Assembly (NCBI GenBank): GCA_934668345.1
Contig: CAKUNE010000001.1
Location: forward strand, 186,001 to 250,000
DNA from: an uncultured Collinsella sp.
Lineage (GTDB): Bacteria > Actinomycetota > Coriobacteriia > Coriobacteriales > Coriobacteriaceae
Direction of reading: 5' to 3'
Length of the DNA: 64,000 bases
Shown here: positions 44,488-52,694 of the stretch, one piece after another
Layout: the number at the start of each line of letters is the position of its first letter
How positions within the stretch are numbered: position 1 is the stretch's first letter
Notes under the pieces: generated by a model
Databases searched by the model: none
Seen by the model: only the letters and a program-made list of their open reading frames with translations
Told to the model about the DNA's origin: nothing
Program-made: the position numbers and the translations under genes

Positions 44488-45651
44488 ATGCGTAAGATTA
44501 AGACCATCGACGACATCACTAAAGACGGCAAAGTCGAGTTTGGCGAGGGCTACGAGTTTGTAAGCACCGCCGAGGAGGCCGACGCCATCCTGATGCGCTC
44601 GACCGACCTGCACGGCTACGAGCTGCCCGAGGGCATTCGCGCCATCGCCCGCTGCGGCGCCGGCGTCAATAACATTCCCGTCGAGGAGTACGCCAAGAAG
44701 GGCGTCGTCGTCTTTAACTCCCCCGGCGCCAACAGCAACGCCGTCAAGGAGCTCGTCTTGGGCATGCTGGTGCTCTCGAGCCGCGGCGTGGTGCAGTCGA
44801 TGAACTGGGTGCGCGACAACGCCGACGACCCCGATATTCAGGTCGATGCCGAGAAGGCCAAGAAGGCCTTTGTGGGCCGTGAGCTCAAGGGCAAGCGCAT
44901 CGGCGTCATCGGCCTGGGCAACGTGGGCTCCAAGGTCGCCAACGCCTGCGTCGACCTGGGCATGGACGTGTACGGCTACGACCCGTTCATCTCCGTCGAG
45001 CACGCATGGGTGCTGAGCCGCGAGGTGCAGCGCGTGGGCACGCTCGAGGACCTCTGCCGCGGCTGCGATTACCTTACCGTGCACGTGCCCAGCAAGGCCG
45101 ACACCATCGGAATGATCAGCACCGAGCAGATCGACCTGCTCGCCCCCAACGCCGTGCTCATCAACTACGCGCGCGAGACCATCATTGATGAGGACGCCGT
45201 CGACGCTGCCCTGCGCGAGGGCAAGCTCAGCTGGTTTAGCTGTGACTTTGCCACACCCAAGACCGTCAAGATGCCCAACACGTTTATCACCACGCACTCG
45301 GGCGCCGGCACCGGCGAGGCCGAGGCCAACTGCGCCGACATGGCCATCAGCGAGCTCAAGGATTACCTGGAAAACGGCAACATCGCGCACAGCGTCAACT
45401 ACCCCGCCTGCAGCATGGGCAAGGCGCGCGCCGCAAGCCGCATTGCCTGCCTGCATGCCAACGTGCCCAACATGATCGGCCAGATCACGGCCATTCTCGC
45501 CAAGGACAACGCCAACGTGCAGCGTATGACCAACGAGTCCGCTGGCGAGAACGCCTACACTATGTTCGACACCGACGAGCACCTGGACGGCAGCACGATC
45601 GAGGCGCTAAAGCAGATTCCGTCGATGTATCGCGTGCGCGTGATTAAATAG
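44488..45651 (+). CDS. serA: D-3-phosphoglycerate dehydrogenase
   Basis: The 387-residue enzyme oxidises 3-phosphoglycerate in the first step of serine synthesis. Visible are the substrate-domain RSTDLHGYELPEGIRAIARCG, the NAD loop IGVIGLGNVGSKVAN, VHVPSKADTIGMI, LINYARETIID and the HSGAGTGEAEANCA loop. A C-terminal ACT domain (about 320-387, NVPNMIGQITAILAKDNANV) would sense serine. It is shorter than E. coli SerA and of the ACT-only class. GCTAAGGAG precedes ATG 44488. The serC-serA operon ends in a strong terminator. Confidence 0.96.
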   Translation: MRKIKTIDDITKDGKVEFGEGYEFVSTAEEADAILMRSTDLHGYELPEGIRAIARCGAGVNNIPVEEYAKKGVVVFNSPGANSNAVKELVLGMLVLSSRGVVQSMNWVRDNADDPDIQVDAEKAKKAFVGRELKGKRIGVIGLGNVGSKVANACVDLGMDVYGYDPFISVEHAWVLSREVQRVGTLEDLCRGCDYLTVHVPSKADTIGMISTEQIDLLAPNAVLINYARETIIDEDAVDAALREGKLSWFSCDFATPKTVKMPNTFITTHSGAGTGEAEANCADMAISELKDYLENGNIAHSVNYPACSMGKARAASRIACLHANVPNMIGQITAILAKDNANVQRMTNESAGENAYTMFDTDEHLDGSTIEALKQIPSMYRVRVIK

Positions 45652-45691
45652 CGCCGACGCCAAGCCTGTCAGACAGGCCACGAAGCCCATT

Positions 45692-45727
45692 CGGCCCCCG
45701 TTTTCACGAAACGGGGGCCGATTTTGT
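45692..45727 (+). terminator. Terminator of serC-serA
   Basis: CGGCCCCCGTTT pairs with AAACGGGGGCCG, then ATTTTG follows. Confidence 0.9.
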
Positions 45728-45999
45728 TGCTCCGGACGACTTTAAAATGATACCCAGAACAAGTTTTTTCAGATAATCGATAGTGAGGCTCAAGTCGCTA
45801 AGCACACCCGCTTTGATAAACAGCTTTATCAGGGACTTTAATAGGTAAAAATCGATCTCTATGTGCCGAATGTAAGTTGACTGTCTATTTTCCGAAACAA
45901 CTTATTCTAGATAGCATTTTTAAGGCCCCTCCAAGGCAAAACCGAGGCCTTTTTTGCGACCAAAACTCTAGTCCGCGCGACCGTTTTCCACCCGCGCGG
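45728..45999. other. AT-rich non-coding stretch
   Basis: About 270 bases downstream of serA are markedly AT-rich. Near 45925 a weak hairpin with GGCC arms followed by T residues may be a terminator. No gene is supported. Confidence 0.45.
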
Positions 46000-47049
46000 C
46001 TACATTCCTGCCCAATCGATAAAAATCTCCTCACGAAGCCGCCGTTCGAGCTCCTGCTGTCGCGGCGTCTTGTCTTTCAGCGGCACATCGAGATAGGCCA
46101 TGATGAGCTCCATCACCACGCGGAAGGCATCGGAGTCGGCCAGCTGACCATAGGTCATCAGAATGACGGGATATCCCATCGCTTGCAGCGCCGTCGTTCG
46201 ATCTGAGTCCGAGATCTTGGATTCTATGGATCCGTGAATGGCTTTACCTTGGCATTCAACCAGACACTCTCGGCTGCCGTCCTTATTTGCCAGCAAAATA
46301 TCGGCATAGCGCCTATCAAGCCCCGAAATCAGGCGGGCGCTGCGCGTCATACGAATCTCAACGTTATTGGTAAGGCGCACCCCTTCACCGCCGCGCAACC
46401 TCGAAAGACCAAACAGCATCGAAGCCTGGACCTCGAGCGGCGATGCCGCCACCCCCGTAATGCATTTCGCGGCACGCGTGAACGATTTAGCACCGCGAAG
46501 CCCCCGGATCTTATCGACGTACTCTGAAAGGTCAGAGAGCTCGATCAAGGGAGGTCGTTTCCACAAGTCCGTTGAATTCCCCGAGGCATCCTTTACGTTT
46601 TCCCAGCCCAGCCGCGCGTCGCCCCACCGGTCCCCGTATGCCTGCTCAAGTGCCGTCTTTACCTGAGGCGCGATCTTGCACACGGCAAAGGTACCGCACA
46701 TCTCATACATGCACATGATCAGGCGCTCGTTTGAGACCGAAGAAGCCAGGGTCAGCAGGGTAAAGAGCGGTGACGCGACATCGAGGCCAAACTCTGTCTG
46801 CCGCACGGAGTCAAACGGCCTCTCCCCGTTCCAAACATGCCTGACAATGCGATCGCCCTTACGTCCGCAGCTGCCCTGTGCCAACACGTGTAACGGGGTG
46901 CCCAGGAAATGCTTGACGAGCGGGTGCTCGCAAAGACGCTCCCTGCGCTGGTCGTCCGCAGAATCGGGCAGGTCCGGCATTATCGCCAAGACCTGTGGGG
47001 GTATCCGGTGATACCGAAAGGCAGATATGTCGCACAGTATGTCGTCCAT
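46000..47049 (-). CDS. AbiEi-like/DUF559-type nuclease-fold protein, paralogue 1
   Basis: The 349-residue protein starts MDDILCDISAFRYHRIPPQV, parallel to the start of the paralogue at 55285. A middle region (VASPLFTLLTLASSVSNERL, MYEMCGTFAV, then RAAKCITGVAASPLEVQASMLFGL) resembles AbiEi-like antitoxin proteins. The C-terminal block YADILLANKDGSRECLVECQGKAIH and DRTTALQAMGYPVILMTYGQL fits a Vsr/DUF559-like PD-(D/E)XK fold. The longer open frame to 47304 has a low-complexity N-terminus, so I start at 47049; no strong ribosome site marks it. Function unknown; a defence or toxin-antitoxin role is inferred. Confidence 0.7.
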   Translation of the reverse strand: MDDILCDISAFRYHRIPPQVLAIMPDLPDSADDQRRERLCEHPLVKHFLGTPLHVLAQGSCGRKGDRIVRHVWNGERPFDSVRQTEFGLDVASPLFTLLTLASSVSNERLIMCMYEMCGTFAVCKIAPQVKTALEQAYGDRWGDARLGWENVKDASGNSTDLWKRPPLIELSDLSEYVDKIRGLRGAKSFTRAAKCITGVAASPLEVQASMLFGLSRLRGGEGVRLTNNVEIRMTRSARLISGLDRRYADILLANKDGSRECLVECQGKAIHGSIESKISDSDRTTALQAMGYPVILMTYGQLADSDAFRVVMELIMAYLDVPLKDKTPRQQELERRLREEIFIDWAGM

Positions 47050-47203
47050 GAAGTGTACGTACCCACTGCATCGTTTGTGAACCCGCTCAGACGGCGAGTG
47101 CGATGGCTCGGCCTGCGAACGGTAAATGCTGCTGCGCGCGCGTCGCGAATCTCTCAGGAGGCTTACAATCGGTTTGGAAAGCAGACTGATTGTGAGGTTG
47201 CAT

Positions 47204-48424
47204 ATGGTTGATGAGGACTTTGCCTGGCGGCTTGCGCAGGAGCTTGTGCGGATCGACAGCTCAGACCCGGGCGCGTATGAGAATGAAATTGAGCGGTATA
47301 TCAAAGCGCTGGTTGAGGAACGGCTGGCACGGTTGAACTACCCGACACTCGATGCCATACGGATTGAGGAACTCGAGGTACTGCCCGGGCGCCGCAACCT
47401 TATGATCACCGTGCCCGGTTTGAGCGACGAGCCACGGCTCGTCTACATCTGCCACATGGATACCGTTACCTTGGGCAATGGCTGGGACGCGGACATCGCA
47501 CCGCTTGGGGCGGTTGTGCGCAACGACAAACTCTATGGCCGCGGTGCCTGCGACATGAAGGGCGGCCTGGCTTGCGCCATTACCGCGCTTGCCCACACAC
47601 TCGAGCGCGTGGCGGCGGATGGCGCGCTGCCACGCCGCGGCTTTTCGCTCATCTGCTCGGTCGACGAGGAAGACTTCATGCGCGGCTCAGAAGCCGCGAT
47701 CGATGCTGGCTGGGTCGGCTCGCGCGAATGGGTGCTGGACACCGAACCCACCGACGGACAGATCCAGGTGGCGCACAAGGGGCGTACGTGGTTCGAGATT
47801 GAAATGGCCGGCGTCACGGCTCATGCAAGCCAGCCTTGGAAGGGCGCAGACGCCGTCGCCGCCATGGCCGAGGTCGTGTGTTCGCTCCGTCGCGCGTTTG
47901 CGGCGCTGCCCGCGCACGATGAGCTGGGACCATCGACCATCACGTTTGGCCAAATCGAGGGCGGATATCGCCCCTATGTCGTGCCCGACCGCGCCAAAGT
48001 CTGGGTCGACATGCGTCTGACCCCGCCGACCGATACGGCCGCCGCGACGCGCATGGTAGAGCAGGCCATCGCCGTCGCCGAAGCCGCCGTTCCCGGTTGC
48101 CATGGCAGCTACACCGTGACGGGCGACCGCCCCGCCATCGAGCGCGACCCGAGCTCTCCCCTTCTAGCAGCGCTCAAGCGTGCCGCCGATGGCGTGACGG
48201 ACGCGGACACGACCGTCGGCTTCTTTACCGGCTACACCGATACCGCCGTCATTGCCGGCAAGACAGGCAACCGCAATTGTATGAGCTACGGCCCCGGCTC
48301 GTTGGCGCTCGCACACAAGCCCGACGAGTATGTGCCCCATGCCGATATCGTTCGCTGCCAAAACGTGCTCATCGCGCTCGCCGATAACGTGCTCTGGGAC
48401 GCGAATGGACAAGTTGGGGCATAA
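47204..48424 (+). CDS. M20-family metallopeptidase
   Basis: This 406-residue enzyme of the ArgE/DapE/CPG2 class has the first metal motif in VYICHMDTV and the bridging Asp in YGRGACDMKGG. The catalytic glutamate pair lies in CSVDEEDFMRGSEAA. The dimerisation domain holds AGVTAHASQPWKGADAV, and the last histidine is in LALAHKPDEYVPH. It likely hydrolyses an N-acyl amino acid or small peptide. TGAGG precedes ATG 47204. It is divergent from the AbiEi-like gene, and a DUF1015 gene follows 39 bases later in the same direction, forming a likely operon. Confidence 0.91.
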   Translation: MVDEDFAWRLAQELVRIDSSDPGAYENEIERYIKALVEERLARLNYPTLDAIRIEELEVLPGRRNLMITVPGLSDEPRLVYICHMDTVTLGNGWDADIAPLGAVVRNDKLYGRGACDMKGGLACAITALAHTLERVAADGALPRRGFSLICSVDEEDFMRGSEAAIDAGWVGSREWVLDTEPTDGQIQVAHKGRTWFEIEMAGVTAHASQPWKGADAVAAMAEVVCSLRRAFAALPAHDELGPSTITFGQIEGGYRPYVVPDRAKVWVDMRLTPPTDTAAATRMVEQAIAVAEAAVPGCHGSYTVTGDRPAIERDPSSPLLAALKRAADGVTDADTTVGFFTGYTDTAVIAGKTGNRNCMSYGPGSLALAHKPDEYVPHADIVRCQNVLIALADNVLWDANGQVGA

Positions 48425-48463
48425 TAAGCCGCGAACAAACCGACTCGCGCGTTAGGACCGCCC

Positions 48464-49153
48464 ATGAAAGCACTTCCGTTTCCCTGCATCCGCCCGGCTC
48501 AGGACCGTGTGCTCGAGGCGCTGCCTGCGATGGGCGGTATCCTGAGCGGCAACGACGCCCTGCGCGGCGCCATTGCTGACGGCCTAATGCTCAAGGATCC
48601 AGGCGCGGCGTATTACGTGTACGAATGCTCGGGCGAGCCGGGTCGCGCGACGGGTGTCGTGGCGATTTGCCCGGTTAACGTACTGACGGGTAGCGACGAG
48701 GCTGCCACCGAGAGCGTCGACGCACTCGCCGCCGCGCGCGCGATCGCCGAGCTTAAGGTGCAGCCCCGCCCTGTAACGCTCGCCTACGAAGCCTCGCCCG
48801 TCATGGATATCATCCTTGGCGCCGCCAAAGAAGGAGCGCCGCTCTATGCTGTCACCGACCCCGCCGGCATTACGCATCGCGTGTGGAAGGTCAAGCGCGA
48901 GGACGCCGTTGCCGCCATCCGCGCCATGCTCGATCAGGCGCCGGAGCCGACGCCGGCAGACGACCCCACCTACGCTGCCGCGCTGGCTGGGGCATCGCAG
49001 ATTCTGGCCGATGAGGCCCGTGCCGCCGGAACGTACACCGGCAAGGAGCCGTTCAACTTTACCGTTGCCGTGCTCTTCCCCGCCGCGCAGGTCAGCGGCG
49101 TCGCGCCGCAAGTTCCGACAGGTCTGCTCACGCACCAGGTCGCGCGGTTCTAG
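48464..49153 (+). CDS. DUF1015-family protein, shortened
   Basis: The 229-residue protein has the DUF1015 start PFPCIRPAQDRVLEALPA and the segment AVTDPAGITHRVWKV. The family core that normally follows, an ADGHHR-like motif, is not present, and the protein ends near the middle of the usual length of about 400 residues. It may be a functional short variant or a degenerate copy. ACCGCCC separates it from the M20 gene by 39 bases, suggesting co-transcription. DUF1015 function is unknown. Confidence 0.68.
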   Translation: MKALPFPCIRPAQDRVLEALPAMGGILSGNDALRGAIADGLMLKDPGAAYYVYECSGEPGRATGVVAICPVNVLTGSDEAATESVDALAAARAIAELKVQPRPVTLAYEASPVMDIILGAAKEGAPLYAVTDPAGITHRVWKVKREDAVAAIRAMLDQAPEPTPADDPTYAAALAGASQILADEARAAGTYTGKEPFNFTVAVLFPAAQVSGVAPQVPTGLLTHQVARF

Positions 49154-49199
49154 CAAGACCAGACTGCCCAGCACAAAAATCGGCAGCTCAACAAACAGG

Positions 49200-49240
49200 G
49201 GGCGGAGATGCAGCAGGTACATGCATCTCCGCCCCTTTTG
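49200..49240 (+). terminator. Terminator after the DUF1015 gene
   Basis: GGGCGGAGATGCA pairs with TGCATCTCCGCCC, then CTTTT follows. Confidence 0.9.
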
Positions 49241-49281
49241 CGTCGAGAAGTATGCCGGCGACCCGTGCCGTCGCGCTCGCG

Positions 49282-49917
49282 TTATCCGCGCTGCGGACCC
49301 GCAGTAGCCACGAGCGGTTCAAGCCCCAGCTCGCGCGCGTAATCCTCCTGCGTAAAGACTTCGACCAGCTCAAACGTGTCGGATTCGTCGTCAAACGCAA
49401 AGTGTAGCACCGAGCAGTTGCCCGGAACGCGATCGCGTTCATCGGCCGCCGCGCCCTTGGTATGGTCCATGAACTCCTTGATGGCCGATCCGTGGCTCAC
49501 CGCAAGGACGCACTCGTGGTCCGGGCGTCGCATGAGTTCGGTCAGCGTCGCCACCATGCGCTCGCGCACCTGGATCTGGCCCTCGCCGCCAAATTGACGA
49601 TAGAAATCGCGCCACGGGCGCTCGGGCATGAGCATCACGCGCTCGGCCTCAAAGTCGCCAAAGAACCACTCACGCAGGCCGTCCAGGCGCTCGTACGCCA
49701 AGCCCGGCCACAAGTTGGCGATAGTCTGCTCGGTGCGATGAAGCGTGGAGGTGTAGGCATGATCGGGCTCAATGCCGCGCACACGTAAAAACATGCCGGC
49801 GCGCGCCGCCTGGTCGCAACCCAACTGCGTAAGCGGCGAATCACTCCACCCCTGAATGATACGCTTAAGGTTGAATATTGTCTGCCCATGACGAACCAGA
49901 TACAGGTCTTTATTCAT
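49282..49917 (-). CDS. Histidine phosphatase-family protein (phosphoglycerate mutase-like), copy 1
   Basis: This 211-residue protein has the histidine-phosphatase RHG motif in DLYLVRHGQTIFN and the second histidine in LAVSHGSAIKEF. TSTLHRTEQTIANL and REWFFGDFE match the branch that includes cobC/phosphatase-like members. It dephosphorylates an unknown small substrate. It lies 17 bases downstream of a second, clearly related phosphatase gene on the same strand. The two protein starts (LYLVRHGQTxxN) and GWSDSPLT/GWHDSPLT segments show a tandem duplication. Start ATG 49917 follows AACGAAAGGACC. Confidence 0.9.
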   Translation of the reverse strand: MNKDLYLVRHGQTIFNLKRIIQGWSDSPLTQLGCDQAARAGMFLRVRGIEPDHAYTSTLHRTEQTIANLWPGLAYERLDGLREWFFGDFEAERVMLMPERPWRDFYRQFGGEGQIQVRERMVATLTELMRRPDHECVLAVSHGSAIKEFMDHTKGAAADERDRVPGNCSVLHFAFDDESDTFELVEVFTQEDYARELGLEPLVATAGPQRG

Positions 49918-49934
49918 AGGGGTCCTTTCGTTCG

Positions 49935-50477
49935 TTACCAATCAAGGAGCGAAAACGCCCCGTCGCAATAGCCAAAATGAAGCACGGCACCGTTGTCGGG
50001 TAGCTCTCCCCCGCCAGTCACATACTCAAGAAACTCCTGGCAGGCTGAGCCGTGGGAAACCGCCAGCACGCAGTCGTGCTGCGACCTGGCCATGATGCGG
50101 GACAGCGCCGCGACCATGCGCGACCGTAGCTCGCCTTCAGACTCGCCGCCAAAGGCCACCGGATAATCGCCCCAGGGCTGCGGCGGCATCTCGCGATTTG
50201 ATGTGCCCTCCAGCGAGCCAAAATGCCACTCACGCAGGTCATCGACCAGCTCAATGGAACGGCCCTCGCCAACGATAAGCTCAGCCGTATGCCGCGCCCG
50301 GCCCAACGGCGAGGAATACACATGATCAAAGGCCACGCCACGCGCCGCAAACGCCGTACGCGCCGTCAGCGCCTGCTCGCGCCCGCGCGCCGTAAGCGGC
50401 GAATCGTGCCAGCCCTGCAAAATGCTCTGCACATTGAGCTCAGTCTGCCCATGACGCACCAAATACAGATCGGCCAC
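49935..50477 (-). CDS. Histidine phosphatase-family protein, copy 2
   Basis: The 180-residue protein begins at GTG 50477 after GAGGAGGGC (the same frame stays open to 50549 without a good site). It carries LYLVRHGQTELN, SSPLGRARHTAEL, REWHFGSLEGT and LAVSHGSACQEF. It is the paralogue of copy 1. Together they are probably one operon. A REP-like repeat lies just upstream of the start (50492). Confidence 0.88.
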   Translation of the reverse strand: MADLYLVRHGQTELNVQSILQGWHDSPLTARGREQALTARTAFAARGVAFDHVYSSPLGRARHTAELIVGEGRSIELVDDLREWHFGSLEGTSNREMPPQPWGDYPVAFGGESEGELRSRMVAALSRIMARSQHDCVLAVSHGSACQEFLEYVTGGGELPDNGAVLHFGYCDGAFSLLDW

Positions 50478-50491
50478 ATGCCCTCCTCTCG

Positions 50492-50530
50492 CACCACCGC
50501 AAAGGAGACAGCACCTTTGTGGTGATTTTG
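50492..50530. repeat. REP-like repeat, ACCACCACAAAGG family, copy 5
   Basis: This is a diverged copy (ACCACCGCAAAGG, GTGGTGATTT) around AGACAG, in the gap between the nitroreductase stop codon and the phosphatase gene. Confidence 0.75.
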
Positions 50531-50559
50531 CCGCCGGATTGAACCGCAACGACGCTCAA

Positions 50560-51231
50560 CTATACCAACACGTCGGCGAGCGAACGCTTGGGTACGTGGT
50601 GTACCTGTGCCTCGTCGCGCCAATAATTGATGGAGCCGTCGGGGTTGGAATCGATCGTATCGATCACCTGTGTCTCGGCCGGAACGCCAAACGCCATGAT
50701 CAGCTTGAGCTCATACTTGTCGTTATCGAGCCCCATGGCATCGATCGCGTGGGGCGTAAAGGCCTTGAACATGCAGGCTGCCACCTCGGGCGTGGCGCTG
50801 CGGGCGGCGAGCATCATCGTCTGCGCGGCAATGCCCGTGTCGACCTCGGTAATGGGCGCGGCGGGCTTGCCCGGAACGGCGCGCTCGGCCAGAATCGCAA
50901 TGTAGCTGGTCGGGCGCTCGCCCTCGGCAGGACCCGGCCAATCCTTAAGCGCGCCGGCCCACGTAAGCTCATCAAATACACGCGCGCAATCCTCGGCACC
51001 GCTCACCACATGAAAACGCAGACGCTGAGCATTGGCACCGCAGGGAGCCAGGTGCGCCAGTTCCGCCAGCTCGAGCAAAAACTCGCGCGGCACGCGCATG
51101 GACTCGTCAAAGCGACGGCACGTGCGGGCGCGACGAACCAACGCATCAAACGCGTCCAAGCCGAGCTTTTCGCGGCCCTGCTTTGCCATCGATTCTGCGC
51201 TTACCGGCGCCGCGGGAACTGCTTCGTTCAT
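50560..51231 (-). CDS. Nitroreductase-family protein
   Basis: This 223-residue FMN-dependent oxidoreductase has RRARTCRRFDESMRVPREFL near the N-terminus, APCGANAQRLRFHVVSG for FMN contacts, and EVDTGIAAQTMMLAARS followed by VFGVP-like LIMAFGVPAE. It may reduce nitroaromatics, quinones or flavins with NAD(P)H. GGGGGTCC precedes ATG 51231. The same open frame runs to 52095 through an antisense region of the HdeD-like gene, so the longer form is rejected. The gene is monocistronic. Confidence 0.88.
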   Translation of the reverse strand: MNEAVPAAPVSAESMAKQGREKLGLDAFDALVRRARTCRRFDESMRVPREFLLELAELAHLAPCGANAQRLRFHVVSGAEDCARVFDELTWAGALKDWPGPAEGERPTSYIAILAERAVPGKPAAPITEVDTGIAAQTMMLAARSATPEVAACMFKAFTPHAIDAMGLDNDKYELKLIMAFGVPAETQVIDTIDSNPDGSINYWRDEAQVHHVPKRSLADVLV

Positions 51232-51495
51232 AGGGACCCCCAATACAAGCCAATTGTCCTTAGAAAAATCTAACCTAAAACGTAGGCAATAACGTTCAGT
51301 GACGCAATGTTCCACAACTGTTGAATAGTCCCCATCTAAACGGGAACAAAGGTAACAATTCGGGAATGTGGGACAGCAATTCGCCCTTCCCGCCACATGC
51401 AGTGGCGCCCTTGGGCGATACTTGTTGCAGTACTTTTGGCGTACGCCGCACGGAAAGCAATGAACGCGACGTGCGCCGCACGGAAAGGAGACATC

Positions 51496-52098
51496 ATGGG
51501 CATCTTTAAGAACGATGACCAAAAATCGAGTCAGTTTGGATTTGACGAGAAGAGCATGGCGGGCAAGGCCGTCAAGGCCGTGCGCTGGATCTACGCCATC
51601 ACCGGCGTCATCGCACTCCTCGCCGGCATCGCACTGCTTTTTGCACCCGCCAAATCCCTCGTCTTTTTGACGACCGTCCTGGGCTTTTACTTTGTAATCA
51701 CCGCCGCCATCAGGCTGTTTACTGCCATTTTTGAGCCGCTGCTGCCCACCGGTTGGCGTGTGACGAGCATCATCTCCAACCTGCTCATCATCCTGGGCGG
51801 TGTGATAATCCTGCGCAATCAGGCGTTCTCGACCGCGACCCTCACCACGCTCGTGGTGGTCGTTGCCGGCTTTGGCTGGATCGTCGAGGGTGTCATGTCG
51901 ATTCTGGAGTCCGAACTTTCGTCCAACCGCGCCCTCGCCATCCTGAGCGGCGCGCTCTCCATCATCGCGGGCATGTTCGTGTTTATCTATCCGCTGTGGT
52001 CGGCCAAGATGCTCGTCATCTTTAGCGGCGCTGCGCTGTTGGTGTTTGGCGTGACGTTGATTGTCCGCGCCATTCAATTTGGCAAACTGGTGCACTAG
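51496..52098 (+). CDS. HdeD/DUF308-family membrane protein
   Basis: This 200-residue protein has about six membrane helices, beginning WIYAITGVIALLAGIALLF. The repeated glycine-rich helix pairs are typical of HdeD-like DUF308 proteins (HdeD confers acid resistance in E. coli). AAAGGAGACATC precedes ATG 51496. The upstream region contains the direct repeat CGCCGCACGGAAAG twice (51444 and 51473), so the ribosome site is duplicated. The stop codon abuts the ATG of the next gene (TAGATG). Confidence 0.83.
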   Translation: MGIFKNDDQKSSQFGFDEKSMAGKAVKAVRWIYAITGVIALLAGIALLFAPAKSLVFLTTVLGFYFVITAAIRLFTAIFEPLLPTGWRVTSIISNLLIILGGVIILRNQAFSTATLTTLVVVVAGFGWIVEGVMSILESELSSNRALAILSGALSIIAGMFVFIYPLWSAKMLVIFSGAALLVFGVTLIVRAIQFGKLVH

Positions 52099-52581
52099 AT
52101 GCCGCGAACGCTTTTTATTGACGCTGACGCCTGCCCGGTCACGCGCGAGTCAATCGACTGCGCGCGACGGGCGGGCGTCGCCGTTGTTATCGCCGGAAAC
52201 AGCACGCAGAACCTGGAACGTCACATTCGCCGCGACGATCCGCGCGATGCCGAGCACGCACGACGCGGCTTTTGGGTCTCGACACTCGATGTGAGCGTGG
52301 GAGCCGATAGCGCCGACTTTGCCATTGTCGAGCGCCTGCAGACGGGCGACGTGGTCGTGACGCAGGATATTGGCCTGGCGAGTATGGTGCTCGGACGCGA
52401 TGCCGCTGCCATCGGCGTACGCGGGCGCGTCTACGACAAGGCGACCATCGACATGCAGCTGTTTATCCGCCACGAGGAAAAGAAAGTGCGCCGCGCCGGA
52501 GGACGCACCCGCGGACCGGCAGCCTTCACCAGCGAGGACCGAGCTCGCTTTAAGCGCAACCTCACCGAGCTGCTGCGCTAA
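52099..52581 (+). CDS. YaiI/YqxD-family (DUF188) PIN-like protein
   Basis: The 160-residue protein has LFIDADACPVTRESID at the N-terminus, SADFAIVERLQTGDVVVTQDIGLA, and RGRVYDKATIDMQLFIRHEEKKVRRAGGRTRGP. All are characteristic of the DUF188 family, related to PIN-domain nucleases by the acidic residues. It starts directly after the HdeD-like stop codon, so the two are coupled. The function is not established. A terminator follows at 52586. Confidence 0.9.
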   Translation: MPRTLFIDADACPVTRESIDCARRAGVAVVIAGNSTQNLERHIRRDDPRDAEHARRGFWVSTLDVSVGADSADFAIVERLQTGDVVVTQDIGLASMVLGRDAAAIGVRGRVYDKATIDMQLFIRHEEKKVRRAGGRTRGPAAFTSEDRARFKRNLTELLR

Positions 52582-52585
52582 AACA

Positions 52586-52628
52586 AAAGGGTAGATTTTT
52601 GGGACATGCCCAGAAATCTACCCTTTTT
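52586..52628 (+). terminator. Terminator after the HdeD/DUF188 operon
   Basis: AAGGGTAGATTT and AAATCTACCCTT form a stem followed by TTTC. Confidence 0.88.
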
Positions 52629-52694
52629 CGTTTTAACTCACGACCAAAGCATAGGCCGTGGCGATGGGTTTAATGGCCTATCCCAGATATCTAC

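Noticed and set aside
47050..47304. 85-residue N-terminal extension of AbiEi-like paralogue 1
   Set aside because: The extension is low-complexity and overlaps the promoter region and 5' end of the divergent M20 gene. The paralogue aligns from MDDILCD onward.
50560..52095. 511-codon form of the nitroreductase
   Set aside because: The first 288 residues are antisense to the HdeD-like gene. ATG 51231 with an upstream G-rich site matches family length.
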